From assembly GCF_003340495.1 (NCBI RefSeq), contig NZ_QASA01000001.1:496001-560000 (forward strand): a DNA stretch of 64,000 nt, given 5' to 3'. Positions 8,711-18,188 of the stretch are shown here, piece after piece; positions within the stretch are counted from its first letter, which is position 1; every line of letters begins with the position of its first letter. A program made the position numbers and the translations under genes. The DNA is from Adhaeribacter pallidiroseus. GTDB lineage: Bacteria > Bacteroidota > Bacteroidia > Cytophagales > Hymenobacteraceae. The notes below the pieces were generated by a model. That model worked only from the letters and a program-made list of their open reading frames with translations, searched no databases and was not told the DNA's origin.

Positions 8711-10498
8711 ATGCTTCAAAAACATACCTACGACATGGGCCTGATTGGCAATTGCGCTTATTTGGCTCTGATTCGGAAAGATGCCAGTGTGGCTTGGCTG
8801 TGCTGGCCGCGTTTCGATTCCAGTTTTATATTCGGCAATTTACTGGATACTCAGAAAGGTGGCAGTTTTACCATTCAGCCTAGTACTTCGGCTTTTAACA
8901 GTTACCAGTATTACATCGAAAATACCAATGTACTGTGTACCGAAATAGAAAATGAAGACGGCCGCTACCGCGTTACGGATTTTGCCCCGCGCTTTTCGCA
9001 GTACGATCGGTACTATAAACCGCTCATGTTTATCCGGAAGATAGAGCCGCTTGCGGGTGCGCCGCGCATAAAAGTTTGCTGTGAGCCGGTGGGCCAGTAC
9101 GGTATTCAAACATTAGACCAGCGCCGGAGCAGCAATCACATTGCTTTTTTGGGTTTAGAAGAAGAAATGCGGCTTACTACCAATATTGCTTTAAGCTACT
9201 TGCTGGATAAGGAATATTTTGTATTAAACGAAACCAAATATTTAGTAATGACTTACGGGGCACCCTTGGAAGCTCCCCTGGAAAGTACCGCCGAAGTGTT
9301 TCTGACGAAAACCATTAAATATTGGCGGAACTGGGTTAAAAATACGAGTATCAGTAATTTTTATCAAACACAGGTTATTCGTTCGGCACTTGCTTTAAAA
9401 CTGCACCAGTACGAAGATACCGGAGCCATTATTGCGGCCACTACCACCAGCTTACCCGAAGCTCCGCATAGCACTCGTAATTGGGATTATCGCTTTTGTT
9501 GGATGCGCGACACGTATTATATCCTGACGGCTTTTAATAATATTGGTCACTTTGAAGAACTAGAGCGTTATTTTCATTACATCGCCAATGTTTCGGCTAA
9601 AGCTAAAGATAAGTTTCAACCGCTGTATTCTATCAGTACCGGTACCGATTTAATTGAACAAGAATTGAGTCACCTGGATGGTTACTTAGGTAATAAACCC
9701 GTGCGGATTGGAAATGACGCCTATACTCACATTCAAAACGATGTGTACGGGCAAGTATTAGTAGCATTGCTGCCCTTGTACGTGGATAGACGGTTTATCG
9801 GGGAAGAACGTGTGGAATCGGAAAAGCTGATTTACAAAACTTTGTACCATATTCAACGAACCATGGACATGCCCGATGCCGGTTTGTGGGAGTTCCGTAA
9901 TTTTGCGCAGTATCATTGTTATACCTATTTATTTCATTGGGCGGGCAGCAAAGCGGCGTTAAAAGTAGCTAATTTCCTGCAAAACCAAGAAATGGCCAAC
10001 ATGGCCGAGCGTTTAATGCACGAAGCGGCCAGTAAAATTGAGGCCTGCTACGATCCGGTACGCGGCGTATATACCAACGCCATCGGATCGCCGCACCTCG
10101 ATGCCAGCACCTTGCAATTAATAATGATGGGGTACCTGGATCCAAACTCAGAACGGGCACATTCGCATTTACGGAACCTGGAACAAGAATTAAAAACGCC
10201 GAATGGTTTGTTCTATCGGTACCGTCACCAGGATGACTTTGGTATTCCCGAAACTACTTTCCTCGTTTGCTCTTTTTGGTACGTAGAGTCTTTGGCCTGC
10301 GTAGGCCGGTTACAAGATGCTAGCCGGGAGTTTGAACGTTTGCTTTCCTATACCAACCATTTAGGATTGCTCAGCGAAGATGTAGATGCCACTACGGGCA
10401 GCCAGTGGGGTAATTTTCCGCAAGCGTATAGCCATGTGGGTTTAATGAATGCCGCCTATCGAATAACTAAAAGATTAGATGTGCCCAACTTTATATAA
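8711..10498 (+). CDS. glycoside hydrolase family 15 protein (glucoamylase- or trehalase-like)
   Basis: A 595-residue protein without signal peptide, so cytosolic. The N-terminal beta-sandwich opens with GLIGNCAYLALI and contains WLCWPRFDS; the (alpha/alpha)6 catalytic barrel follows with RNWDYRFCWMRD, the substrate-binding signature of GH15, and the two acid-bearing segments AGLWEFR and LLSEDVDATTG followed by GNFPQAYSHVGL. This architecture occurs both in bacterial glucoamylase-like enzymes and in GH15 trehalases. The neighbouring fused OtsAB suggests it hydrolyses trehalose or a trehalose-linked alpha-glucan, closing a synthesis/degradation cycle, but substrate cannot be read from the sequence. 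A strong hairpin follows 5 bases after the stop. Confidence 0.88.
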   Translation: MLQKHTYDMGLIGNCAYLALIRKDASVAWLCWPRFDSSFIFGNLLDTQKGGSFTIQPSTSAFNSYQYYIENTNVLCTEIENEDGRYRVTDFAPRFSQYDRYYKPLMFIRKIEPLAGAPRIKVCCEPVGQYGIQTLDQRRSSNHIAFLGLEEEMRLTTNIALSYLLDKEYFVLNETKYLVMTYGAPLEAPLESTAEVFLTKTIKYWRNWVKNTSISNFYQTQVIRSALALKLHQYEDTGAIIAATTTSLPEAPHSTRNWDYRFCWMRDTYYILTAFNNIGHFEELERYFHYIANVSAKAKDKFQPLYSISTGTDLIEQELSHLDGYLGNKPVRIGNDAYTHIQNDVYGQVLVALLPLYVDRRFIGEERVESEKLIYKTLYHIQRTMDMPDAGLWEFRNFAQYHCYTYLFHWAGSKAALKVANFLQNQEMANMAERLMHEAASKIEACYDPVRGVYTNAIGSPHLDASTLQLIMMGYLDPNSERAHSHLRNLEQELKTPNGLFYRYRHQDDFGIPETTFLVCSFWYVESLACVGRLQDASREFERLLSYTNHLGLLSEDVDATTGSQWGNFPQAYSHVGLMNAAYRITKRLDVPNFI

Positions 10499-10502
10499 AG
10501 AG

Positions 10503-10538
10503 TACGAGCCGGAGTTAATTTGCAGGTTCCGGCTCGTA
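10503..10538 (+). terminator. intrinsic terminator of the GH15 gene
   Basis: A perfect 11-bp GC-rich stem (TACGAGCCGGA with TCCGGCTCGTA) around a 14-base loop, starting 5 bases after the GH15 stop codon and followed by ATTTAAA rather than a clean T run. Confidence 0.75.
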
Positions 10539-10611
10539 TTTAAACTGTTTAATCGCAGCTTTCTGAAGAAAATTTAAAAATCCGTCCTAGTTAAAGAAAA
10601 TATAGATTTTT

Positions 10612-11112
10612 TTAATAAGGCAGGTGTAATTTTTTAAAAATAAAGTGCAAAAGCCAGATTGGCCCTATTAAAAGAAATTTTAAATCATCCAAAAAGGACG
10701 GCTTTTTCCCTTCTATCTTGTGCCCGATAAATTGCCCCACCCAGGCAATTCCAAAAATAAACAAACTTATCTGCCACAAGAAGGGCCAACCAGCTTCCCG
10801 ATGCAATTTTTCCAACGTAACAATTACCGCAGAAAATAGCGCAATAATAACCAACATCGTGAAGGCCAGCGGAACAGATAACCGGAAGTAATATACCACC
10901 GCAAATACTATCAGGAAAGTAGCCCAATTAGTATACCGTTGCATTTCGCCTAAACCGCTAATTTGCGGAAACGGGATAGACCACACCAAGCCCAGTAAGC
11001 TAAAAACAATTAAAGGAACGCAAACCCAATGAATAAGCTTGTTAGTCTTATTTTCGTGGCTTTCCGCGTAAGTAGCAAAGTAAGCCTCTAAGTTGCGATT
11101 GGTAACAGCCAT
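10612..11112 (-). CDS. Mpo1-like (DUF962) membrane protein
   Basis: A 166-residue protein with four predicted membrane-spanning hydrophobic stretches (about 30-50, 60-80, 80-100 and 110-128). The N-terminal YFATYAESHENKTNKLIHW and the later QFIGHKIEGKKPSF contain the conserved His residues of the DUF962/Mpo1 family. Yeast Mpo1 is an iron-dependent dioxygenase that shortens 2-hydroxy fatty acids by alpha-oxidation; bacterial members are annotated by similarity only. The gene is convergent with the GH15 gene and stands alone. The family is secure; activity in this organism is inferred. The ATG at 11112 is the natural start, directly before VTNRNLEAYF. Confidence 0.85.
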   Translation of the reverse strand: MAVTNRNLEAYFATYAESHENKTNKLIHWVCVPLIVFSLLGLVWSIPFPQISGLGEMQRYTNWATFLIVFAVVYYFRLSVPLAFTMLVIIALFSAVIVTLEKLHREAGWPFLWQISLFIFGIAWVGQFIGHKIEGKKPSFLDDLKFLLIGPIWLLHFIFKKLHLPY

Positions 11113-11988
11113 GTATCACGTATACATTATCTCTCCATAAATTGTTAGCCATTTTTTTTTATGTTAGGCTTATAAGGCTAAATCCTTCTAGCAAAGAATA
11201 ACTCACTAGTTTTCCTAGCATTTAGCATTCTGAGATTTACTAGTTTTTGCTGAACTCATAAATCGGTAAACTTTTGCTGAACTCATAAATCAGTAAACTT
11301 TTCGTATATCAATGCGGCCTGTAGATTATACGCTACGAGTAAAATAAATTATAAATTTTTCAAGATTCTATTAAAATGTTTTTTGAGTCAGTCTAAGTAT
11401 AAATTATTTAATAAAGCGGGAGCAATGTTGCTGTTTTTTTAAAGTTTAATCCTTTTTATTATACTGTTTTAACACATAAGCTTTGTTGTTTCTAAAAGCA
11501 GCAATTTAGGTTAATGTAAGACTTACAAAAAGCACTTGTTATAAAGATAAATCTAGTAAATGCCGTTACTTGTGCTTAAGGTGTGAGCAAAGATGAAAAC
11601 CTGGCCCTGGATAACATTTTACTCTCTTGTGTTAACATTAAGACCCCAGATTAGAAACATTTCGCAACCATCTTGTTAAAGGTTTGTCATTAAATTTACA
11701 TAATGTGTACCTGTGTAAATCCGTTTCGTAACTAAAGTATGGCTTCTTTTACAGGTTTTTTATAAATTTTTTAATAATTATACGCTCGAGTAAACTCCGA
11801 AGAACTAACTTAAAGTATATAGGGTTAAAATACAAAAATCTAAGATCTAACCGCCATTACATATTTACAAACTATTAAGATTATAGAGTAAACAGCATCT
11901 ACCTTAAACCAGCTACGCAGGTAAGACCTGAAAGCTGTCTTCTTTTGAAAGATCTCTATTTATTTACGATTATTTTATTTAACAATTT
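11113..11988. promoter_or_regulatory. long leader/promoter region upstream of the mannan-type PUL
   Basis: About 880 AT-rich bases with no gene. It contains a 2 x 27-bp tandem repeat at 11249-11302 (listed separately) and, nearer the susC gene, the sequence TTTACATAATGTGTACCTG TGTAAATC around 11695-11720. As the only long non-coding stretch ahead of the susC/susD operon it most likely holds its regulated promoter and a long 5' leader; no HTCS box could be assigned by eye. Confidence 0.45.
11249..11302. repeat. tandem duplication, 2 x 27 bp
   Basis: Two adjacent 27-bp copies (11249-11275 and 11276-11302) that differ at a single base (G or A at unit position 17). Each begins GCTGAACTCATAAATC and ends GTAAACTTTT. 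It could be a duplicated regulator-binding site or a recent slippage duplication. Confidence 0.9.
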
Positions 11989-14900
11989 ATGATGAAAAAC
12001 AAGTACCAATACAGGGATTATCTGATGTATAATCCAACATGTACTTTTTTAAAAAATTGGCAAGCACGGACGTTTTTTCTTTTTGTAATGTTCGTGCCGG
12101 TATTTACCAGCTTTGGTCAAACAGCTACCGCTAAACGAGCCATTACCGGTAAAGTAACTTCGGCAGTAGATAACCAAGGTTTACCTGGAGTTAGTGTTCT
12201 GATAAAAGGTACTCCCAACGGTAGTGCTACTGATGTTAACGGTAACTTTTCATTAGAAGCCGCAAATACGGACGTGTTAGTAGTTTCTTACATTGGTTTT
12301 TTAAGCCAGGAAATACCGGTAGGTACCAAAACGCAGCTTAACATTAGCCTGAAAGAAGACGCTAAAGTTTTAAACGAAGTAGTGGTTACCGGTTATGGGG
12401 AGTTAAGAAAAGCCGATGTACCGGGTGCTCAGACTACTATTAGTTCTAAAGCTATTGAAAAAACAGTGAATACCACCGTGGAGCAGGCTATCCAGGGCCG
12501 GGCACCGGGCGTGTATGTTACCCAGAACACCGGTTCCCCCGGAGGAGGCGTTTCCGTAAACATTCGGGGTATTAATTCTATCAACGGAACAAACGAGCCG
12601 CTTTATGTAATTGATGGCGTGCAGATTTCCGGATCGACATCAACAACTGGTTCCAACCCACTGGCTACCTTAAATCCATCGGACATTGAAACCATGGATA
12701 TTTTACAAGGTCCTTCCGCAACCGCCATTTACGGTTCCCGGGCAACCAATGGGGTGGTATTGATAACTACTAAACGCGGAAAGTCCGGGGATGTAAAAAT
12801 AAACTATTCTTACCTGTATAGTTTACAAACGCCGCCTAAAGAGTTAGCCGTTATGAATTTGCGGGAATATGCCCGCATGGATAATGAATATAAAGCTTTA
12901 AACGGTGGAGCCGTTCGGGAAGACTTTTTAGACCCAACTATTCTGGGTGCCGGAACCAACTGGCAGAAGGAGTTATTTAATAATGCCCCCATGAATAAGC
13001 ACCAGCTTAGTTTAAGCGGCGGAGGTGACAAAACAACTTATTATTTATCCGGCGAATACCTCGATCAGCAGGGGGTAGCGCTGGGTTCTGGCTTTGACCG
13101 GGGCTCGGTAAGATTAAACCTGGATAATAAGGCTCGTAAATGGCTTACTTTAGGCGCTAACCTTAACTTTGCCCAAACGAATGAGCAAATTTCTTCTACC
13201 CAGTGGGATATTATTAACAATGCTATTCAGCTTTCTCCTGCGGTGCCGGTTAGAAACATAGATGGTTCCTTTGGTGGGGGCCAGGCCAGGCCTAATCCGG
13301 ATGGAAGTTCGAATACAGCAGAACAGTTTAGCCCGCCTAACCCGATTGGTTTAGCGAACTTAGTTACGAACGAGATTAAAAGACGCCGCATTCTGGGCGG
13401 CTTAAACGCTACCATCAATATTACTGAAGGTTTAGAGTTCCGTACTTCTTTTAACGGTGACTTTGGCGCCTCAAACGGTAATAATTTTTTACCTACTTAT
13501 GAGTTTGGCTATCAGCGCAATGGCGTTTCTACTTTAACCGTGCGCGATGAGTTCAGCACTTACTGGAACTGGAACCAATTATTGCAATATACCCGCACTA
13601 TGGGCAAGCACCGGTTTACGGTAATGGGTTCGCACGAATCGCAGGAATCCTCTTACCGGGCTACGGAAGCGAGCAGAAGAAATTTCCCGACTAACACCAT
13701 CATTGATTTAAATGCGGGCGGCGATGCTAACCAGACCAATGCGGGCGGACAGACTAGTTGGGGTATGGAATCGTACTTAGGTCGGGTAAATTACAACTTT
13801 GGCGACCGGTATATTTTGCAGGCTAATTTCCGGGCCGATGGTTCTGCGAATTTTGGTTCCGAAAATAAATGGGGATTCTTCCCTTCGGTATCGGGTGCCT
13901 GGCGTTTATCAGAAGAGTCGTTTTTTAATATTCCGGCTATTAGCGATGTGCGCTTACGGTATGAAACGGGTTTAACCGGTAATCAAGGCGGCAGCGGCCC
14001 TATCTACGCCAGACTTCGGTTGCTCCCAACCGAATGGGGTAACGGGTTTTTACCGGCAAACTACCCTAATCCAGATTATCAATGGGAAGAAACCAAGACG
14101 AATAACTTTGGTATTAATTTAGGATTTTTACAAAACCGGTTCCAGATAGAAGCGGATTATTATGTAAAAAACACCGATAATTTAATTATTAATAGCTCCT
14201 TGCCTTGGTACATGGGTACTACCGGCGCGGGTGCTATTAATCCTCCGGTTATAAACTACGCCGCCTTGCAAAACAAAGGCTGGAGCTTCACCTTTAACTC
14301 CGTAAACATTAATAAAGGTGATTTCCGTTGGGAAACAAACCTGAATATTTCGCATTTTAAACCAAAAATTACCAAGCTTTACACCGAAAGCAGTTCAATT
14401 GCCCGTAACGCCCCTTCCTGGTACATGTCGCCGCAATGGTCGCAGCGTTCTGAAGTAGGTTCCACTCCTTGGTATTTCTTCGGTTACATTGAGGATGGCA
14501 TTTTCCAGACGGTAGAAGAAGTTACCAATAGTCCGCGCCCCGCCGATAATAATGGCAAACCGCTTCCGGTTGCGGAAGACCAGATTTGGGTAGGTGATGT
14601 TAAATACCGCGATTTAAATGGCGATAGCGTTATTACCGCCGCTGACCAAACCAATATTGGTAGCCCGTGGCCTAACTACTTCGGTGGTTTAACCAACACG
14701 TTTTCTTACAAGGGCATAGATCTAAGCATTTTATTAACCGGAACTTTCGGGAATGATGTTTACAACTACGTGCGTATGCGCAACTCTAACCCAAATAACA
14801 TCAATCTGGGCCAGAATATGTTTGCCGAAACTTTAAATTATGCCCGGGTTACGGCTGACGGAACTTTAGAAAATCCCGGAACCAATATTTCCCGGATGAC

Positions 14901-15216
14901 TGGCAATGTTAATAACAATTACGGCCGCCATACTACTAAATATGTGGAAGACGGATCTTTTGTAAGAGTTAAAAACATAACGGTAAGTTATAACCTTCCG
15001 GCATCGCTCCTAAACAAACAGAAATTTGTAAAGGGTGCCCGCTTTGGCATTAGTGCGCAGAACCTGTACACCTTCACAAAATATTCGGGTTACGATCCGG
15101 AAGTAGGTTCTTATGTAGGACCAAACATGGGTAATGATACTTCTCCTATTGGGGTAGATACGGGTCGTTATCCCCTTACTCCTGTTTATTCATTCAATAT
15201 TGGTGTAGATTTTTAA
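11989..15216 (+). CDS. SusC/RagA-family TonB-dependent outer-membrane transporter
   Basis: A 1075-residue SusC-type protein. After a long basic leader the signal segment runs to about residue 44 (SFGQ). Residues about 50-130 are a carboxypeptidase-regulatory-like domain (ITGKVTSA ... LPGVSVLIKG), about 140-260 the TonB plug with the SusC signature region ending SATAIYGSRATNGVVLITTK, and the rest a 22-strand beta-barrel ending in an aromatic residue (GVDF). It imports oligosaccharides energised by TonB, with its SusD partner (15231-16978) as lid. It is the first gene of the PUL; the short 14-bp gap to susD indicates one operon. Associated GH26 and GH9 enzymes suggest manno- or gluco-oligosaccharides as cargo. 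ATG codons at 11989 and 11992 are both possible starts. Confidence 0.95.
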   Translation: MMKNKYQYRDYLMYNPTCTFLKNWQARTFFLFVMFVPVFTSFGQTATAKRAITGKVTSAVDNQGLPGVSVLIKGTPNGSATDVNGNFSLEAANTDVLVVSYIGFLSQEIPVGTKTQLNISLKEDAKVLNEVVVTGYGELRKADVPGAQTTISSKAIEKTVNTTVEQAIQGRAPGVYVTQNTGSPGGGVSVNIRGINSINGTNEPLYVIDGVQISGSTSTTGSNPLATLNPSDIETMDILQGPSATAIYGSRATNGVVLITTKRGKSGDVKINYSYLYSLQTPPKELAVMNLREYARMDNEYKALNGGAVREDFLDPTILGAGTNWQKELFNNAPMNKHQLSLSGGGDKTTYYLSGEYLDQQGVALGSGFDRGSVRLNLDNKARKWLTLGANLNFAQTNEQISSTQWDIINNAIQLSPAVPVRNIDGSFGGGQARPNPDGSSNTAEQFSPPNPIGLANLVTNEIKRRRILGGLNATINITEGLEFRTSFNGDFGASNGNNFLPTYEFGYQRNGVSTLTVRDEFSTYWNWNQLLQYTRTMGKHRFTVMGSHESQESSYRATEASRRNFPTNTIIDLNAGGDANQTNAGGQTSWGMESYLGRVNYNFGDRYILQANFRADGSANFGSENKWGFFPSVSGAWRLSEESFFNIPAISDVRLRYETGLTGNQGGSGPIYARLRLLPTEWGNGFLPANYPNPDYQWEETKTNNFGINLGFLQNRFQIEADYYVKNTDNLIINSSLPWYMGTTGAGAINPPVINYAALQNKGWSFTFNSVNINKGDFRWETNLNISHFKPKITKLYTESSSIARNAPSWYMSPQWSQRSEVGSTPWYFFGYIEDGIFQTVEEVTNSPRPADNNGKPLPVAEDQIWVGDVKYRDLNGDSVITAADQTNIGSPWPNYFGGLTNTFSYKGIDLSILLTGTFGNDVYNYVRMRNSNPNNINLGQNMFAETLNYARVTADGTLENPGTNISRMTGNVNNNYGRHTTKYVEDGSFVRVKNITVSYNLPASLLNKQKFVKGARFGISAQNLYTFTKYSGYDPEVGSYVGPNMGNDTSPIGVDTGRYPLTPVYSFNIGVDF

Positions 15217-15230
15217 AATTATAAATAGCA

Positions 15231-16978
15231 ATGATTCATAAATATATTTTTGCCGGAGCCTTGGTTACCTTAACCCTGTTTTCCGGATGTAAAGAAGATT
15301 TCCTGGACAGACCGCCTTTAGATGCATTAACATCTGAAACGTTCTACCAAACAGATGCCCAGGTTTTAGCCTCTACCGCACCACTATATAATGTAGTTTG
15401 GAAAAGTTACCACGATCAGGCTTCTTTTCACTTAGGAGACATTCGGGGGGGACCACTTGGTATCCGTGGGGTACTACGGGAGCCGTAGAAAACGTACTTT
15501 TTACCACCACCGGCGTAACGCAATCCAGTCTGGATGCTTATCAGGCATTTTTTAATGTGATTGGCCAATCTAATATGGCTATTTATAACATTAATAAGTT
15601 TGCGGGCCCGGAGGTGAGCGCCACTGCCAAAAACCAAGCTTTAGCAGAAGCCCGGTTTATGCGGGCTACGGCTTACAGCCTATTGGTGATGAACTTTGGG
15701 GAAGTGCCTATCATTACCAACAATATTGAGGAAATGAATAATGTCAATATTGTGCGTAATACCATTCCGAGTGTTTGGGAGTTTATTACTCGGGATTACC
15801 TGTTTGCCGCCGAAAATTTACCACTCTCGGTTGCTGAGCCCGGTAGATTAACCAAATGGTCGGCCGAAGGAATGCTGGCCCGTACGTACCTGACGCGCGC
15901 GGGGGTAGGTAAATCAGTGGGTACCAGAGACCAGGCCTTTTTAGATAAGGCGAAAGAGTATGCCGAACGGGTAATTAAAATGAGCGGCAAGCAATTAATT
16001 AGGCCTTACGAGAATTTGTTTAAATACCCCTACGATAACAACAGCGAGTCTTTGTTTGAATTGGAATGGGCTACTACGAATAACTATGATGCGGCAAATA
16101 CCCAAACGTCGCAGATTACCCCTTTTGCGGAGATAGCGGTAAACAATGACGGTTGGGGTGGCAGTTTTGGTGCTACCTATTGGATGCTTAGTTTATACGA
16201 TGGCTTAATTGACAAAGGTACTTCTCCAGGCCCGGAAGATGATGGGGTTAAACCTGGTTTTACCGTGGATCAGCGTTTGAAGGCTTCTTACATGTTGCCT
16301 GGTTTCGTATATCCAGAAATTAAGGTTAAAAGAGCTTTCGGACCAAATAAAGCAGGAGATGCATTAACTGTACCGGATCCGGGAACGGCTGATTTGAGTT
16401 CAGCATTTATTAAAAAGTATGTGGTAGGTAATGATTTAAACGGTGTACCGGCCACGCAGCAGCGCTACCCGCACAATAACTACATGTTACGTTTAGCCGA
16501 AATGTATCTGATTTATGTGGAAGCTGTTATTGGTAACAATGAATCAACAATGGACGCAACAGCAATGGGTTACTTTAACGAAATACGTAACCGGGCTGGT
16601 TTACCAACTTTCGAAGGTCCTATCCGGATGAACAGTACCTGGAATGCCGATCCAACAGTATATAAAGATGATGTTCTGGAAGAGCGGGCCAAAGAGTTCG
16701 CCATGGAGGGCATGACCTGGTACGATTTAGTGCGCATGCACTACTATAACCCGGAAAAAGCATACGCAATCATTAGTAATCAAGATAGAGGAGGTTTTGT
16801 ATCCAAACCAGATCGTTTTCCAAATCCTACTGGCTGGACCTTTACCAAAACGGCTTGGTTTACCAACAGAAATGCGAAAGTAAGTTCCGGTAATTTTTAT
16901 CTGCAAATTCCAGCGGTAGAAATTAGCCAGGCACCTAATTTAACTCAGCCAGCGGTTGATTATGTTTTTGGAGAATAG
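15231..16978 (+). pseudogene. SusD/RagB-family glycan-binding lipoprotein, interrupted by a 1-base frameshift
   Basis: The partner of the preceding SusC, an outer-membrane surface lipoprotein (lipobox FSGC) that captures glycans with TPR-like helices. The frame that starts at 15231 breaks after about 73 residues and the remainder reads on in another frame to 16978. The break is at a run of seven Gs (15445-15451): adding one G restores GDIRGG followed directly by TTWYPWG and a continuous protein of about 582 residues, normal for SusD. The C-terminal half has typical features (RNRAGLPTF, ERAKEFAMEGMTWYDLVRM). No other damage is visible, so a sequencing error or slippage in the G run is more likely than real decay. 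Coupled to susC (14-bp gap) and followed 30 bp later by a glycan-binding lipoprotein gene. Confidence 0.88.
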
Positions 16979-17008
16979 TCTTAAAATAAAATAAGTTTAA
17001 AGAATTTT

Positions 17009-18169
17009 ATGAAATCTCAAATAAAGTTATGGTTATTCCTTTTCGTTGCTTTGGTAACCGGAGGAGGACTAACAAGCTGTTCAGAAGATGATGAGCTTGT
17101 AAACAATGGCAAACCCATGGTGAGTTATGTACGGGTAACCCGCCCCGAAGCTTCCGACTCGCTGATAGTTAAAGCTGGTCAGAGCCAGATGATTGCCATT
17201 ATGGGCCAAAATTTAGGACAGGCGCGCGAAGTATGGATTAATGACCAGCAAGCGGTTTTAGTACCTACGTTTATTACCAACACCAGTATTATTACCCGGG
17301 TGCCTGCGTTGTTGCCAACGGAAATTAACAATAAAATGCGGATTGTATTTGCAAATGGCGAAGTACTGGAGCATCCTTTTATGGTTGACGTGAGCGAACC
17401 AGTGGTTTCTTACTTGCTCAGTGAATACGTACCAACAGGTAGTGTGGCCACTATCCGGGGTAACTATTTTTACGCTCCCGTTAAAGTAACCTTTACGGGT
17501 GGGGTAGAAGGCGTTATTGAAAACTTGGAAGATGACATGATTCAGGTGAAAGTTCCGGAAGGAGCCCAACCGGGCCCTATTACCGTGGCCACCAATTTTG
17601 GTACCACCGAATCCGAATTCTGGTTCCGCGATAACCGTAACATTATCCTGGGTTTTGATAATACAACCAATGGCTTATGGACAGGCGCTGGAAATATTAA
17701 AGAATCAGATCCAGATATAACCCCGGTTGATAATAAATTTCTCCGGATGAACCAGAAATTAGGCGAATGGAGCTGGTATGAATTATACGTAGGGCCAACT
17801 ACTAGTGATGTAGCCCTGGAAACCCGTAACATTCCGGCAGAAGCTTTTACTAACCCCAAGAATTACAGCCTGAAATTTGAAATAAATACGCTGGAGCTTT
17901 TCTCAGGAGCATCGTTCCTGATGTATATGGGGCCGGGCGATATGGGAACGGATAGAAATACACTTCGTTATACTTGGACGCCAAACATTGACACCAAAGG
18001 ACAATGGGAAACCGTAACTATTCCGTGGGAAGATTTCTGGAAAGCAAACGGCAGTTTTGCCTATACGCCAACTGGCTACGGAGTATCCTTATTCTTTAGT
18101 GGTCCTAATGCCTTTACCGGCAACTTTGCCCTGGACAATGTACGGGTGGTGCCTAATGTAAATCCTTAA
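17009..18169 (+). CDS. IPT/TIG-domain surface glycan-binding lipoprotein (SusE/SGBP position)
   Basis: A 386-residue predicted surface lipoprotein (lipobox LTSC, followed by an acidic SEDDE typical of the lipoprotein export signal). Residues about 38-125 and 130-205 are two IPT/TIG Ig-like domains, and about 210-386 form a beta-sandwich rich in Trp and Tyr (GEWSWYELY, YTWTPNID) resembling the glycan-binding C-terminal domain of PUL surface glycan-binding proteins. Its position directly after susCD is where SusE-like SGBPs sit. It should help hold mannan or glucomannan at the cell surface. The first of two adjacent IPT/TIG proteins in the operon (19-bp gap). Confidence 0.85.
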   Translation: MKSQIKLWLFLFVALVTGGGLTSCSEDDELVNNGKPMVSYVRVTRPEASDSLIVKAGQSQMIAIMGQNLGQAREVWINDQQAVLVPTFITNTSIITRVPALLPTEINNKMRIVFANGEVLEHPFMVDVSEPVVSYLLSEYVPTGSVATIRGNYFYAPVKVTFTGGVEGVIENLEDDMIQVKVPEGAQPGPITVATNFGTTESEFWFRDNRNIILGFDNTTNGLWTGAGNIKESDPDITPVDNKFLRMNQKLGEWSWYELYVGPTTSDVALETRNIPAEAFTNPKNYSLKFEINTLELFSGASFLMYMGPGDMGTDRNTLRYTWTPNIDTKGQWETVTIPWEDFWKANGSFAYTPTGYGVSLFFSGPNAFTGNFALDNVRVVPNVNP

Positions 18170-18188
18170 GTTTTTAGCGTAGTTAGAT

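Noticed and set aside
11249-11302. CRISPR-like repeat
   Set aside because: The two 27-bp units are directly adjacent with no spacer between them and no cas genes are nearby.
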